Shown piece after piece: positions 7,432 to 16,927 of a DNA stretch of 64,000 nucleotides. The notes below the pieces were generated by a model. It saw nothing but the letters and a program-made list of their open reading frames with translations, had not been told where the DNA came from and did not search any database. The stretch lies in contig NZ_QTQI01000015.1 of the NCBI RefSeq assembly GCF_003853705.1, forward strand, positions 62,001 to 126,000, in the 5' to 3' direction. Positions within the stretch are counted from its first letter, which is position 1, and each line of letters starts with the position of its first letter. The stretch comes from Burkholderia sp. Bp8992. GTDB lineage: Bacteria; Pseudomonadota; Gammaproteobacteria; Burkholderiales; Burkholderiaceae. Both the position numbers and the translations under genes were made by a program.

Positions 7432-8751
7432 TCAAGCCTCGTACGCGGCCGGCCGGATCGCGATGATGCGCGAACCCGGGAACCGCGCGGTAAACGTGCT
7501 GCCGCGCCCTTCCTCGCTCTGCACGTACAGGTGCGCGTCGTGCCGCTGCAGCACGTGCTTGACGATCGCGAGCCCGAGCCCCGTGCCGCCCGTGTCGCGC
7601 GACCGGCTGCGGTCGACGCGGTAGAAGCGCTCGGTGAGCCGCGGCAGGTCGGCGGCCGGAATGCCGAAGCCGCTGTCCGTGACGGAAAACACGCCCTGCG
7701 CACCCTCGCGCCGCCACGTGACGACGATCTTGCCGCCTTCCGGCGTATAGCGGATCGCGTTCGTGACGAGATTCGCGAAGGCGCTGAACAGCTCCGTCTG
7801 CGCACCCGTGACGCCGAGCGTCTCGTCGATCGCAAACGCGATGTCGTGATGCCCGTTCGACAGCGTCTGCGCGTCCTCCTTCAGATGGTCGAACACGGCG
7901 CGCATGTCGATCGCGCGATCGAGCGGCGGGCGGCTCTCGCCTTCCAGCTTCGCGAGCACCAGCAGGTCGGTCACGATGTGACGCATCCGCGATGCCTGCT
8001 GTTCCATCATGTCGAGGTAGCGCGCGCGGTCGTCCTCGTTCAGCGGCAGCTCGCGCATCGTCTCGAGGAAACCCGACAGCACGGTGAGCGGCGTCTTCAG
8101 CTCATGCGACACGTTCGCGACGAAGTCGCGCCGCATCGCGTCGGTCCGCTCGAGCTCGGTGATGTCCTGCGTGAGCAGCAGCTTGCGGTTCTCGCCGTAC
8201 GGAAACACCTGCACGGCCAGCACGTTCTGCCGCGAATCGCCCATGCCGCGCATCACGAGCGTCTCTTCGTAATGCTGCGCATTCAGGTACCGGACGAAGT
8301 CGGGATGGCGCACCAGGTTCGTGATGTGCTGGCGCAGGTCGCGTTTCGCATCGAGGCCGAAATGAACCTCGGCGATCGCGTTGCACCACTCGATCTGGTC
8401 GTGGTCGTCGAGCATCGCGACGCCGTTCGGCGACGCCTGGATCGCCTGGATGAAGCGCGAATGCTGCTGTTCGACCTGCCGCACCTGCGCATGCCACTGC
8501 TTCGCGAGCTTGTGCAGGCGATAGTAGATCTCGCCCCAGATGCCCGGCGCGCTCGGCACTTCGCCGTAAACCGGCGCGTCGAGCAGGCGCCACAGACGCT
8601 GCGTATGGAAGGTGCTGAAAAAGCCCTGCGCGACCAGCATCACGACCACGAACACGAGGCCCGCGGTCGGGCCGGCGAAGACGCCGACCAATACGCCGAT
8701 CAGCACGAGCAGCACGAGCGACACCAGAAAGCGCGCCCAGATGATGTTCAT
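7432..8751 (-). CDS. phoR: phosphate regulon sensor histidine kinase PhoR
   Basis: PhoR phosphorylates PhoB when phosphate is low and is held inactive by the Pst/PhoU complex when phosphate is plentiful. The 439-residue protein has two N-terminal membrane helices (about residues 7-45), a linker, and a PAS domain (about 100-200, starting FIQAIQASPNGVAMLDD). The HisKA box FVANVSHELKTPL has its phosphoacceptor His near residue 215. The HATPase domain contains NLVTNAIRYTPEGG, DSGFGIP and GTGLGLAIVK. All catalytic motifs are intact. It is the last gene of the pst-pho operon, 57 bases after phoB. Confidence 0.95.
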   Translation of the reverse strand: MNIIWARFLVSLVLLVLIGVLVGVFAGPTAGLVFVVVMLVAQGFFSTFHTQRLWRLLDAPVYGEVPSAPGIWGEIYYRLHKLAKQWHAQVRQVEQQHSRFIQAIQASPNGVAMLDDHDQIEWCNAIAEVHFGLDAKRDLRQHITNLVRHPDFVRYLNAQHYEETLVMRGMGDSRQNVLAVQVFPYGENRKLLLTQDITELERTDAMRRDFVANVSHELKTPLTVLSGFLETMRELPLNEDDRARYLDMMEQQASRMRHIVTDLLVLAKLEGESRPPLDRAIDMRAVFDHLKEDAQTLSNGHHDIAFAIDETLGVTGAQTELFSAFANLVTNAIRYTPEGGKIVVTWRREGAQGVFSVTDSGFGIPAADLPRLTERFYRVDRSRSRDTGGTGLGLAIVKHVLQRHDAHLYVQSEEGRGSTFTARFPGSRIIAIRPAAYEA

Positions 8752-8808
8752 GATTCAGCGTCCGAAAGAATGAACGGCATGCCGCGGCACACGGCATGTC
8801 CGGATACG

Positions 8809-9510
8809 TTACGCGTGCTTGGCGAGCCGGTAGCCGCTGCCGCGCACGGTCTCGATCATCGCATCGCAACCGGCCGGTTTCAAGGCCGCGCGCAATCGTT
8901 TGATGTGCACGTCGACGGTACGCTCCTCGACGAATACGTGGTCACCCCACACCTGGTCGAGCAGTTGCGTGCGGCTGTGCACGCGTTCCGGATGCGTCAT
9001 GAAGAAATGCAGTAGGCGGAACTCGGTCGGGCCGAGATCGAGCTTGATCTCGCTGCCGTCGCCGTGCGCGGCGACGCGATGCGTGGCCGGGTCGAGGCGT
9101 AGCCCGTTGATCGACACGACGTCCTCGGTCAGCTGCGGCGCACGGCGGCGCAGCACGGCCTTGATCCGCGCCATCAGTTCCTTCGGCGAGAACGGCTTCG
9201 TCACGTAGTCGTCCGCGCCGATTTCGAGGCCGAGCACCTTGTCCTGCTCGTCGCCGCGGGCAGTCAGCATGATGATCGGGATGTGCTTGGTCCGTTCGTT
9301 GTTACGCAGGTCGCGCGCGAACGCGATACCGGACTTGCCCGGCAGCATCCAGTCGAGCAGCACCAGGTCGGGCAGCACATCGCTGATCAGGTTCTGCGCC
9401 TGTTCGGCGTTGTACGCACGGATCGGGCAGTGGCCGGCGTGCTGGAGATTCACCGAGATCAGTTCGGAAATCGCGGGCTCATCTTCAACGACGAGAATGT
9501 TGCTGGGCAT
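8809..9510 (-). CDS. phoB: phosphate regulon response regulator PhoB
   Basis: PhoB is an OmpR-type transcription factor that binds Pho boxes once phosphorylated by PhoR. The 233-residue protein has the receiver domain with acidic pocket VEDE, phosphoacceptor Asp in LVLLDWMLPG (about residue 52) and Lys in VTKPFSPKE. The winged-helix DNA-binding domain ends with TVDVHIKRLRAALKP...VRGSGYRL. The ATG at 9510 follows AGAGG by five bases; a GTG six bases upstream sits too close to that site. Its likely targets in this window are the Pho boxes before pstS and ppk. Confidence 0.96.
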   Translation of the reverse strand: MPSNILVVEDEPAISELISVNLQHAGHCPIRAYNAEQAQNLISDVLPDLVLLDWMLPGKSGIAFARDLRNNERTKHIPIIMLTARGDEQDKVLGLEIGADDYVTKPFSPKELMARIKAVLRRRAPQLTEDVVSINGLRLDPATHRVAAHGDGSEIKLDLGPTEFRLLHFFMTHPERVHSRTQLLDQVWGDHVFVEERTVDVHIKRLRAALKPAGCDAMIETVRGSGYRLAKHA

Positions 9511-9541
9511 CGGCACCTCTGTTCTTCCTATATGGAGTCGA

Positions 9542-10246
9542 TTAACTGTTGGCTTCGCGATCGAGCGTGTCGCGCGGCTGGTGCCGCACGTCGGTGCCCT
9601 TCACGATGTAGATGATGAATTCGGCGATGTTCTTCGCGTGGTCGCCGATCCGTTCGATCGCCTTCGCGATGAACAGGTAATCGAGGCCGACCGAGATCGT
9701 GCGCGGATCTTCCTGCATGTACGACACGAGCTTGCGCACGAACGCGCGGAATTCCATGTCGATTTCCTTGTCGTCCTTGACGATCTGCGCGGCAGCCACC
9801 GTATCGAGACGCGCAAACGCGTCGAGCGCGCGGCGCAGGATCGTCACGGCCATCTCGCCCGACACCTTGATCTCGGCGATGTTGACCGCACGCGCGGCCG
9901 GCTCGTCGACCAGGCGGCGCACGCGCTTGGCGATCTTCTCGGCCTCGTCGCCGGCGCGCTCGAGGTTCGTAATCGTTTTCGAAATCGACATCAAAAGACG
10001 CAGGTCGCGCGCGGCAGGCTGCCTCCGCGCGATGATGTTGCCGCACTCCTGGTCGATGTCCACTTCCATCGCGTTCAGCGTTTCCTCGGCCGCGATCACC
10101 TTCTCGGCCGTATCGCGATCGAATTCGTTCAGCGCGCGCATCGCGCCGACGATCTGCGACTCGACGAGCCCGCCCATTTCCAGCACTTTCGACGACACGG
10201 CATTCAGGTCCGCGTCGAACTGGCTCGACAGATGTTTATCCGACAT
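9542..10246 (-). CDS. phoU: phosphate signalling regulator PhoU
   Basis: PhoU is the cytoplasmic helix-bundle protein that couples the PstSCAB transporter to PhoR and keeps the kinase off in high phosphate. The 234-residue product has the two repeated three-helix PhoU domains; each carries the metal-binding type motif, seen as the E/D-rich helices around NLERAGDEAEKIAKRV and IERIGDHAKNIAEFI. It lies between pstB and phoB with gaps of 18 and 31 bases, fully within the operon. The protein is full length for the family. Confidence 0.96.
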   Translation of the reverse strand: MSDKHLSSQFDADLNAVSSKVLEMGGLVESQIVGAMRALNEFDRDTAEKVIAAEETLNAMEVDIDQECGNIIARRQPAARDLRLLMSISKTITNLERAGDEAEKIAKRVRRLVDEPAARAVNIAEIKVSGEMAVTILRRALDAFARLDTVAAAQIVKDDKEIDMEFRAFVRKLVSYMQEDPRTISVGLDYLFIAKAIERIGDHAKNIAEFIIYIVKGTDVRHQPRDTLDREANS

Positions 10247-10264
10247 GGCTGTTGTTCTCCGTCA

Positions 10265-11113
10265 TCAACCGAAACGGCCGGTGATGTAGTCTTCCGTTTC
10301 CTTGCGCACCGGCTTGATGAAGATCTTTTCGGTTTCACCGAATTCGATCAGCTCGCCCAGGTACATGTAGGCCGTGTAATCCGAGCAGCGTGCGGCCTGC
10401 TGCATGTTGTGCGTGACGATCACGACCGTGTAGTCGCTCTTCAGCTCAGCGATCAGCTCCTCGATGCGGCCCGTCGAGATCGGGTCGAGCGCCGAGCACG
10501 GCTCGTCGAGCAGCAGCACTTCCGGACGGATGGCAATGCCGCGCGCGATGCACAGACGCTGCTGCTGGCCGCCCGACAGGCCGTAGCCGCTCTGGCCCAG
10601 CTTGTCCTTCACTTCGTTCCACAGCGCGGCCTTCGTGAGCGCCCACTCGACGCGGTCGTCCATTTCCGAACGCGTGAGCTTTTCGAACATCTTCACGCCG
10701 AACGCGATGTTGTCGTAGATCGACATCGGGAACGGGGTCGGCTTCTGGAACACCATGCCGATCCGCGCGCGCAGCAGCGAGATGTCGCGCTTCGTCGTCA
10801 GCAGGTTCTCGCCGTCCATCAGGATTTCGCCTTCGGCGCGCTGCTCCGGATAGAGCGCGAACATCTTGTTGAACGTGCGCAGCAGCGTCGACTTGCCGCA
10901 ACCCGACGGGCCGATGAACGCGGTCACCTTGCCGTCCGGAATGCGCAGGTTGATGTTCTTCAGCGCATGGAACTTGTTGTAGAAGAAGTTGAGGTTGTTG
11001 ACCTCGATCTTCGCGTTCAGCGGCGCGAGCGGGCGATCGTTCGCCGCGTCATGGGTGCCGGCCGGCGCAGCGGTGCGCTCGACAGGATTCAGGTGGCTCT
11101 CTGCCATATTCAT
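10265..11113 (-). CDS. pstB: phosphate ABC transporter ATP-binding protein PstB
   Basis: PstB powers high-affinity phosphate import. All ABC motifs are present: Walker [10 protein letters not shown], signature [14 protein letters not shown], Walker [14 protein letters not shown] and the switch His in [16 protein letters not shown]. The 282-residue protein carries a ~30-residue N-terminal extension rich in Ala, Pro and Asp before the conserved start [18 protein letters not shown]. The ATG at 11113 has a GGAG seven bases upstream. It follows pstA by 15 bases. Confidence 0.96.
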   Translation of the reverse strand: MNMAESHLNPVERTAAPAGTHDAANDRPLAPLNAKIEVNNLNFFYNKFHALKNINLRIPDGKVTAFIGPSGCGKSTLLRTFNKMFALYPEQRAEGEILMDGENLLTTKRDISLLRARIGMVFQKPTPFPMSIYDNIAFGVKMFEKLTRSEMDDRVEWALTKAALWNEVKDKLGQSGYGLSGGQQQRLCIARGIAIRPEVLLLDEPCSALDPISTGRIEELIAELKSDYTVVIVTHNMQQAARCSDYTAYMYLGELIEFGETEKIFIKPVRKETEDYITGRFG

Positions 11114-11128
11114 CGGATTGCTCCGCCG

Positions 11129-12022
11129 TTACTTTTTCGAGAAGATCGAGCGCGCCAGGACGTTGAGTCCGAGCACCCCGAGCGTAATCAGGAACACGCC
11201 CGCCCATGCGAGCGACTGCCATTCCGCGAACGGGCTCATCGCGAACTTGTAGATCGTGACGGGCAGGTTCGCCATCGGCTGGCCCATGTCGACCGAGAAG
11301 AACTGGTTCGACAGCGCGGTGAACAGCAGCGGCGCCGTTTCGCCGGCAATCCGTGCGACCGCGAGCAGCACGCCCGTCACGATCCCGCCGACCGATGCAC
11401 GCAGCGTGATCTTCAGCACCATCCGCCATTTCGGCGTGCCGAGCGCGAACGCTGCTTCGCGCAGCGCATTCGGCACGAGCTTCAGCATGTTCTCGGTCGT
11501 GCGGATCACGATCGGAATCTGCAGCAGCGCGAGCGCGATCACACCGGCCCAACCCGAGAAGCGCCCCGACTTCGCGACGACGATCGCGTACACGAACAGG
11601 CCGATGACGATCGACGGCGCCGACAGCAGGATGTCGTTGATGAAACGGATCGTGCTCGCCAGCAGGTTCTTCTGGCCGTATTCGGCGAGATAGACGCCCG
11701 CGAGGATGCCGATCGGCGTGCCGACCAGCGTGCCGAAACCGCACAGCAGCAGGCTGCCGACGATCGCGTTCGCCAGACCGCCGCCCTCCGTGTTCGGCGC
11801 CGGCGTCGATTCGGTGAACAGTTGCAGCGACAGGCCGCCGACACCGAGGTGGATCGTCGTGTAGAGAATCCACACGAGCCACAGCAGGCCGAATGCCATC
11901 GCGCCGAGCGACGCGGTGAGCGCGATCGCGTTGATCGCCTTGCGCTTGCGCTGCAGGCGGTTGCGCATCGCTTCGAGCACGGCGCCGTCCGCCCCCGGGA
12001 AATTCATGATGGGCTCGCTCAT
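11129..12022 (-). CDS. pstA: phosphate ABC transporter permease PstA
   Basis: PstA is one of the two membrane-spanning subunits of the phosphate importer. The 297-residue protein has about six hydrophobic helices. The binding-protein-dependent permease loop [25 protein letters not shown] contacts PstB. The start is the ATG at 12022, which overlaps the pstC stop codon (ATGA), so the two are translationally coupled. The same frame stays open well upstream inside pstC, but that extension is only a shadow of pstC. Confidence 0.95.
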   Translation of the reverse strand: MSEPIMNFPGADGAVLEAMRNRLQRKRKAINAIALTASLGAMAFGLLWLVWILYTTIHLGVGGLSLQLFTESTPAPNTEGGGLANAIVGSLLLCGFGTLVGTPIGILAGVYLAEYGQKNLLASTIRFINDILLSAPSIVIGLFVYAIVVAKSGRFSGWAGVIALALLQIPIVIRTTENMLKLVPNALREAAFALGTPKWRMVLKITLRASVGGIVTGVLLAVARIAGETAPLLFTALSNQFFSVDMGQPMANLPVTIYKFAMSPFAEWQSLAWAGVFLITLGVLGLNVLARSIFSKK

Positions 12023-13002
12023 TTCTTGCCCTCTCCCTTCTCGAGACGCAGCAGCAGCAGTTTGGAGATGGACAGCACGATAAACGTGATCACGAACAGG
12101 ATCAGGCCCAGTTCCATCAGCGCGGACGTATGCAGGCCCGGCTGCGCTTCTGCGAATTCGTTCGCCAGCGCCGACGTGATGCTGTTGCCCGGCGCGAACA
12201 GCGACACGCTGTCGAGCAGGTTGGTGTTGCCGATCACGAAGGTCACGGCCATCGTCTCGCCGAGCGCGCGGCCGAGGCCGAGCATCACGCCGCCGATCAC
12301 GCCGGTCTTCGTATAGGGGAGCACGACCTTCCACATCACTTCCCAGGTCGTGCAGCCGATCCCGTACGCCGATTCCTTCAGCAGCACGGGCGTGACCTCG
12401 AACACGTCGCGCATCACCGACGCGATGTACGGGATGATCATGATCGCGAGGATCACGCCGGCCGCGAGGATGCCGATGCCGATCGGCGGGCCGGCCGTCA
12501 GCGGACCGATCACCCAGACGTCCTTGAACAGGCGGCCGATCGGCTTCTGGAAGTATTCGGCGAAGATCGGCGCGAACACGAGCAGGCCCCACATGCCGTA
12601 CACGATCGACGGAATCGCGGCGAGCAACTCGATCGCGATGCCGAGCGGGCGGCGCAGCCAGACGGGCGACAATTCGGTGAGGAACAGGGCGATGCCGAAA
12701 CTGACGGGCACCGCGATGACGAGCGCGATGACCGACGTCACGATCGTGCCGTAGATCGGCACGAGTGCGCCGTAGATGTCCGAGTTGGGATCCCACTCGG
12801 ATTGCCACAGGAAGCCGAGGCCGAACTTCTGGATGGTCGGCAACGACGCAATGATCAGGGAAACGATGATCCCGCCCAGCAGCAGCAGGGTCACGATCGC
12901 GGCGAGCCGAGCGAGGCCGCCGAACAGGACATCCCCGAGACGGCCAGGCGCGCGCTGCGCACCGTCGGGCGATCGGGAGGACGTGTAGGAAATATCAGAC
13001 AT
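12019..13002 (-). CDS. pstC: phosphate ABC transporter permease PstC
   Basis: PstC pairs with PstA to form the phosphate channel. The 327-residue protein has an N-terminal cytoplasmic stretch, six predicted helices, and the permease loop [26 protein letters not shown]. The start at 13002 (MSDISYTSS) has an AGG-type site nearby. An ATG 54 bases upstream would run into the pstS-pstC spacer hairpins and is less likely. Two stable hairpins separate it from pstS, which probably sets the higher amount of PstS relative to PstC. Confidence 0.95.
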   Translation of the reverse strand: MSDISYTSSRSPDGAQRAPGRLGDVLFGGLARLAAIVTLLLLGGIIVSLIIASLPTIQKFGLGFLWQSEWDPNSDIYGALVPIYGTIVTSVIALVIAVPVSFGIALFLTELSPVWLRRPLGIAIELLAAIPSIVYGMWGLLVFAPIFAEYFQKPIGRLFKDVWVIGPLTAGPPIGIGILAAGVILAIMIIPYIASVMRDVFEVTPVLLKESAYGIGCTTWEVMWKVVLPYTKTGVIGGVMLGLGRALGETMAVTFVIGNTNLLDSVSLFAPGNSITSALANEFAEAQPGLHTSALMELGLILFVITFIVLSISKLLLLRLEKGEGKK

Positions 13003-13020
13003 GGGTGCCTGCTTTTGATT

Positions 13021-13079
13021 GCCGGGCGCCATGACGCCCGGCTTCACCGCACACACTGCCCGACCGGCGCGGCCGGGCA
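13021..13079 (-). promoter_or_regulatory. tandem hairpins in the pstS-pstC spacer
   Basis: Two GC-rich stem-loops occupy the gap after pstS. One has perfect 8-base arms GCCGGGCG/CGCCCGGC at 13021-13042; the other has arms TGCCCG/CGGGCA at 13057-13079. Neither is followed by a T tract. I read them as partial terminators or mRNA stabilisers that give more pstS than pstC message, as known for genes of periplasmic binding proteins; this is inference. Confidence 0.55.
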
Positions 13080-13096
13080 GCGAACCGCTGCACTGC

Positions 13097-14131
13097 TTAC
13101 TCGGCGGCGACCGGCTTGCCCGACGCGTCCGTCACCTTGGTCTTCCACTGCTTGCGGATTTCCGTCTCGACAGCCGGCGGCAGCGAGATGTAGTCGAGGC
13201 TGTCAGCAGCCTTCTCGCCGTTCTTGAACGCCCAGCTGAAGAACTTCAGCGTTTCGGCGCCCTGCTCCGGCTTTTCCTGCTTGGCGTGCAGCAGCACGAA
13301 CGTCGCGCCGACGACCGGCCATGCTTCCTTGCCCGGCTGGTTCGTCAGGATCTGGTAGAACGACTTCGACCAGTTCGCGCCAGCAGCAGCGGCCTTGAAC
13401 GTTTCCGTCTTCGGCTCGACCACCGTGCCCGTCGAGTTCTTCAGGGCCGTGTAGATCATGTTGTTCTTCTTCGCGTACGCCCATTCGACGTAGCCGATCG
13501 CGCCCGGCAGGCGCTGCACGAAGGCTGCAACGCCGTCGTTGCCCTTGCCGCCCGTACCCGTCGGCCAGTTGACCGTCGTGCCTTCGCCGATCTTCGACTT
13601 CCACTCGTCGTTGACCTTCGACAGGTAGTTCGTCCAGATGAAGCTGGTGCCCGAACCGTCAGCGCGGCGAACCACGGCGATGTCCGTATCCGGCAGCTTG
13701 ACCTTCGGGTTCAGCGCGGCGATCGCCGGGTCGTTCCACTTCTTGATCTTGCCGAGGTAGATGTCGCCGAGCACCGGGCCCGACAGCGTCAGTTCACCGG
13801 CCTTCACGCCCGGCACGTTGACGACCGGCACCACGCCGCCGACCACCGTCGGGAACTGGAACAGGCCTTCCTTCGCGAGCTCGTCATCCTTCAGCGGAGC
13901 GTCCGAACCGGCAAAATCGACCGTCTTCGCGACGATCTGCTTCAGGCCGCCCGACGAGCCGATACCTTGGTAGTTGACCTTCGAACCGCCGGACTGCTGG
14001 TAGTCGGCAGCCCATTTCGTATAGATCGGCATCGCAAACGTGCTGCCTGCGCCCGTGATGTCGGCAGCGTGGGCGGCGACGGCGAAAAGCGCGCCAGCCA
14101 GGCCGGCAATCGCGGTTTGCATCAATTTCAT
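13097..14131 (-). CDS. pstS: periplasmic phosphate-binding protein PstS
   Basis: PstS captures phosphate in the periplasm and delivers it to PstCAB. The 344-residue precursor has a signal peptide ([22 protein letters not shown]) cut before [18 protein letters not shown]. Phosphate-ligand motifs [25 protein letters not shown] and [16 protein letters not shown] are all intact. An optimal GGAGG lies a few bases before the ATG. It is the first gene of the operon, directly below the tandem Pho boxes. Confidence 0.97.
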   Translation of the reverse strand: MKLMQTAIAGLAGALFAVAAHAADITGAGSTFAMPIYTKWAADYQQSGGSKVNYQGIGSSGGLKQIVAKTVDFAGSDAPLKDDELAKEGLFQFPTVVGGVVPVVNVPGVKAGELTLSGPVLGDIYLGKIKKWNDPAIAALNPKVKLPDTDIAVVRRADGSGTSFIWTNYLSKVNDEWKSKIGEGTTVNWPTGTGGKGNDGVAAFVQRLPGAIGYVEWAYAKKNNMIYTALKNSTGTVVEPKTETFKAAAAGANWSKSFYQILTNQPGKEAWPVVGATFVLLHAKQEKPEQGAETLKFFSWAFKNGEKAADSLDYISLPPAVETEIRKQWKTKVTDASGKPVAAE

Positions 14132-14187
14132 GAGACCTCCAGTGTGTGAGCGGATGACTACGGCACCGCGAAGGTTAGGGGCTCCTC

Positions 14188-14237
14188 ATGACGGTAATGT
14201 GACAATCGATGAAACTGGCGTGACAGTAACATGACTG
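14188..14237 (-). promoter_or_regulatory. tandem Pho boxes before pstS
   Basis: On the minus strand there are two complete PhoB sites: CAGTCAT-GTTA-CTGTCAC (14220-14237) and TTGTCAC-ATTA-CCGTCAT (14188-14205). Their 7-base half-sites repeat every 11 bases. A weaker half-site (14209-14215) sits between them in nearly the same phase, giving five half-sites in a row. They lie 57-106 bases before the pstS start codon. The second half of the upstream site matches the consensus CTGTCAC exactly. Confidence 0.88.
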
Positions 14238-14487
14238 GTTGAAAGGGAGTATCGGGTGGCGCGTCGGGGGCGCGCGAGCTGCGCTGGCGGCAAGAATTGC
14301 CTGGCTCGGAGGGCGGGATTGACGCCCGTTTTCAAGGGCATGCCGCGCATCGTAGCGCAGCGTCAGCCGGACGGGAAGCCCGGCCCGGCAGCAAGCAGGA
14401 TTTCGGGGTCGGATGCCTGATTCGATCGGAAGAATGCGTTTTGCCGAATGTCGCTGTTATCAGGCAGGGCAAACCTTTGCGTCTGAC

Positions 14488-14514
14488 AAAAACTGCGGCG
14501 CCCGAGGGCGCCGC
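14488..14514 (-). terminator. Rho-independent terminator of glmM
   Basis: Perfect 8-base arms GCGGCGCC/GGCGCCGC enclose a four-base loop. On the minus strand they are followed two bases later by TTTTT. The hairpin lies 60 bases after the glmM stop. Confidence 0.85.
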
Positions 14515-14574
14515 ACGCACAGTCGTCGGGAGCCGGCGCGCGGGCGGCCGGACCGCCGCGCGCGCCTATCCTGG

Positions 14575-15930
14575 TCAGGTTGTCGCCGCGCGCACCGCGT
14601 CGGCGATCGTCTCCGCATGGCGCACCGCATCGGCCGCCTGCTGCGCCTCGACCATCACGCGCAGCACCGGCTCGGTGCCCGATGCGCGGATCAGTACGCG
14701 GCCACTGCCGGCGAGCGCGGCTTCCGCCGCGTCGATCGCCGCGCGAATCGACGCGCTGCCCTTCCAGTCGGCGCCCGGCTTCATCCGCACGTTGATCAGC
14801 TTCTGCGGGAACAGCGTGACGCCGTCGAGCATCTGCGCGAGCGTGCGGCCGCTGCGCTTCAGCGCGGCCAGCACGAGCAGCGCCGACACGATGCCGTCGC
14901 CGGTCGAATGCCGGTCGAGCGACAGGATGTGACCCGAACCTTCCGCGCCGAGCTGCCAGCCGTTTTCGCGCAACTGCTCGAGCACGTAGCGGTCGCCGAC
15001 CGCCGCACGGACGAACTTCACGCCCTCGCGCTGCAGCGCGACTTCGACCGCGAGGTTCGTCATCAGCGTGCCGACCGCGCCGTCGACCTTGCCGTCGGTC
15101 GCGATCCGGTCCTTCACGAGCACGTAGAGGAGTTCGTCGCCGTTGTACAGGCGCCCGGTCGAATCGACGACCTGCAGGCGGTCGGCATCCCCGTCGAGCG
15201 CAATGCCGAGATCGGCGTGGTTCGCCCGCACGGCGCGCACCAGCGCGTCCGGCGCGGTCGCACCGACGCCGTCGTTGATGTTGAAGCCGTTCGGCGCGAC
15301 GCCGATCGGGATCACGTCCGCGCCGAGTTCGTGGAATACGTGCGGTGCGATCTGGTACGCGGCACCGTGCGCGCAATCGATCACGAGCTTCAGCCCGCGC
15401 AGGTCGAACGCCGCCGGGAACGTGCTCTTGCAGAACTCGATGTAGCGCCCTGCCGCGTCGTCGAGGCGGCGCGCCTTGCCGAGGCCGTCGGACGATGCGC
15501 ATTCGAGCGGCTTGTCGAGCCACGCTTCGATCGCCGCTTCGGTGTCGTCGGGCAGCTTGTTGCCGTCAGCCGAGAAAAACTTGATCCCGTTGTCGTGATA
15601 CGGGTTGTGCGACGCACTGATCACGACGCCGGCCGACAGGCGCAGCGCGCGCGTCAGGTACGCGACGCCCGGCGTCGGCATCGGGCCGGCCAGCATCACG
15701 TCGACGCCCGCCGCCGAGAAGCCGGCCTCGAGCGCGGCTTCGAGCATGTAGCCCGACACGCGCGTGTCCTTGCCGATCAGCACGGTCGGACGCGAGCCCG
15801 CCGCGACGTCGGCCGAACCAGCCAGTACCTTGCCGGCCGCGTAGCCGAGACGCAATACGAAATCCGGTGTGATGGGCGCCTCGCCCACCGTGCCGCGAAT
15901 GCCGTCCGTGCCGAAAAATCGACGTCCCAT
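14575..15930 (-). CDS. glmM: phosphoglucosamine mutase GlmM
   Basis: GlmM converts glucosamine-6-phosphate to glucosamine-1-phosphate, the step that leads to UDP-GlcNAc for peptidoglycan and LPS. The 451-residue protein begins [15 protein letters not shown]. It has the phosphoserine loop [19 protein letters not shown], the metal-binding loop ALDGDADR, and the sugar-phosphate-binding loop [22 protein letters not shown] precedes the ATG. It follows folP by 27 bases, the usual folP-glmM pairing. Confidence 0.97.
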   Translation of the reverse strand: MGRRFFGTDGIRGTVGEAPITPDFVLRLGYAAGKVLAGSADVAAGSRPTVLIGKDTRVSGYMLEAALEAGFSAAGVDVMLAGPMPTPGVAYLTRALRLSAGVVISASHNPYHDNGIKFFSADGNKLPDDTEAAIEAWLDKPLECASSDGLGKARRLDDAAGRYIEFCKSTFPAAFDLRGLKLVIDCAHGAAYQIAPHVFHELGADVIPIGVAPNGFNINDGVGATAPDALVRAVRANHADLGIALDGDADRLQVVDSTGRLYNGDELLYVLVKDRIATDGKVDGAVGTLMTNLAVEVALQREGVKFVRAAVGDRYVLEQLRENGWQLGAEGSGHILSLDRHSTGDGIVSALLVLAALKRSGRTLAQMLDGVTLFPQKLINVRMKPGADWKGSASIRAAIDAAEAALAGSGRVLIRASGTEPVLRVMVEAQQAADAVRHAETIADAVRAATT

Positions 15931-15957
15931 GGGGTCCTTCCTCCTTCGTCTTCTGAC

Positions 15958-16851
15958 TTATCGTTGCCGCGCGGCTTCGCGCACGGCATTCCATATTTTC
16001 AGCGCATCGACCGTCGCCGCGACGTCGTGCACGCGCACGATCGCGGCGCCGCGCTCGACCGCGCACAACGCGGCCGCCACGCTCGCCGCGACGCGCTCCA
16101 TCGGCGGCTTGCCGCCGATCACCGCGCCGAGCATCGACTTGCGCGACATGCCCGCGAGTATCGGATAGGCACGCCCGTCGGGCCGCGCCGGCGCCGTGTC
16201 CGGCAACGCGGCCAGCAGCGCATAGTTGTCGTCGACGACCGCCTTGCCGAACCCGAAGCCGGGATCGACGCAAATCCGCTCCGGCGCAATGCCCGCGTCG
16301 CGCAGCGCCTGTGCACGCGCGGCAAGAAAGTCGCGTACGTCGGTCACGACGTCGCCGTAATCGGGTTCGCCGACCTGCATCGTCTGCGGCTCGCCGAGCA
16401 TGTGCATCGCGCATAGCCCGCTGTTGCCCTCGCGCACGGCGTCGATCGCACCCGGCTGGCGAAACCCCCAGATGTCGTTGATCAGGTCCGCGCCGGCGGC
16501 CAGTGCCGCGCGCATCACGGCCGGCTTGTAGGTGTCGATCGACAGCGGCACGTTCAGCGGCCGCAGGGCCTCGACGAGCGGGATCACGCGCGCGAGCTCT
16601 TCGTCGAGCGGCACGGGCGGCGCGCCGGGGCGCGTCGACTCACCGCCGATGTCGAGCAGGTCCGCGCCTTCGGCAATCATCCGCTCGGCCTGGCGCAGCG
16701 CATCGTCGCGCGCGAGGAAGCGGCCGCCGTCGGAGAACGAATCGGGCGTGGCGTTGAGGATGCCCATCACGAGCGGGCGTTCGAACGTCAGCTCGAAACG
16801 GCCGCACTGGAGTGGCGCGGGAATGAACGGGGAAACTGCGGAATCGGACAC
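15958..16851 (-). CDS. folP: dihydropteroate synthase FolP
   Basis: FolP condenses p-aminobenzoate with hydroxymethyl-dihydropterin diphosphate and is the sulfonamide target. Motifs NATPDSFSDGG, DIGGESTRPGA, DPGFGFGK and GMSRKSMLG are present. I place the start at the GTG at 16851 (VSDSAVSPF, read as Met), giving 297 residues. The frame remains open up to an ATG at 16899, but that ATG lies inside the ftsH terminator stem, so the longer form is unlikely. The GTG lacks a strong ribosome-binding site, so the exact start is uncertain. The gene must be reached by terminator read-through or by a promoter I could not see. Confidence 0.93.
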   Translation of the reverse strand: MSDSAVSPFIPAPLQCGRFELTFERPLVMGILNATPDSFSDGGRFLARDDALRQAERMIAEGADLLDIGGESTRPGAPPVPLDEELARVIPLVEALRPLNVPLSIDTYKPAVMRAALAAGADLINDIWGFRQPGAIDAVREGNSGLCAMHMLGEPQTMQVGEPDYGDVVTDVRDFLAARAQALRDAGIAPERICVDPGFGFGKAVVDDNYALLAALPDTAPARPDGRAYPILAGMSRKSMLGAVIGGKPPMERVAASVAAALCAVERGAAIVRVHDVAATVDALKIWNAVREAARQR

Positions 16852-16874
16852 GAGCAACTGGCGTAGATGAATGC

Positions 16875-16906
16875 AAAACGGGCCGGTGTGAAGCCACACC
16901 AGCCCG
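16875..16906 (-). terminator. Rho-independent terminator of ftsH
   Basis: Arms 16879-16890 and 16895-16906 form a 12-base stem with one mismatch around an AAGC loop. On the minus strand the stem is followed directly by TTTT. It lies 22 bases after the ftsH stop and immediately before folP. Confidence 0.8.
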
Positions 16907-16927
16907 TGAACGATGCTAAAGCGGAGG

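Larger units (their letters stand above)
14132..14574. other. pstS-glmM intergenic region (443 bases)
   Basis: From right to left on the minus strand this holds the glmM terminator (14488-14514), about 250 bases in which I see no gene, then the Pho boxes and the pstS leader. The open frames through it have neither a ribosome-binding site nor a recognisable product. Confidence 0.7.

Noticed and set aside
9239-12316. 1025-codon open frame on the plus strand opposite phoB, phoU, pstB and pstA
   Set aside because: The opposite strand encodes four clear genes. The frame is Arg, Asp, His-rich and has the composition expected of the antisense of GC-rich codons; no domain, start signal or known product.
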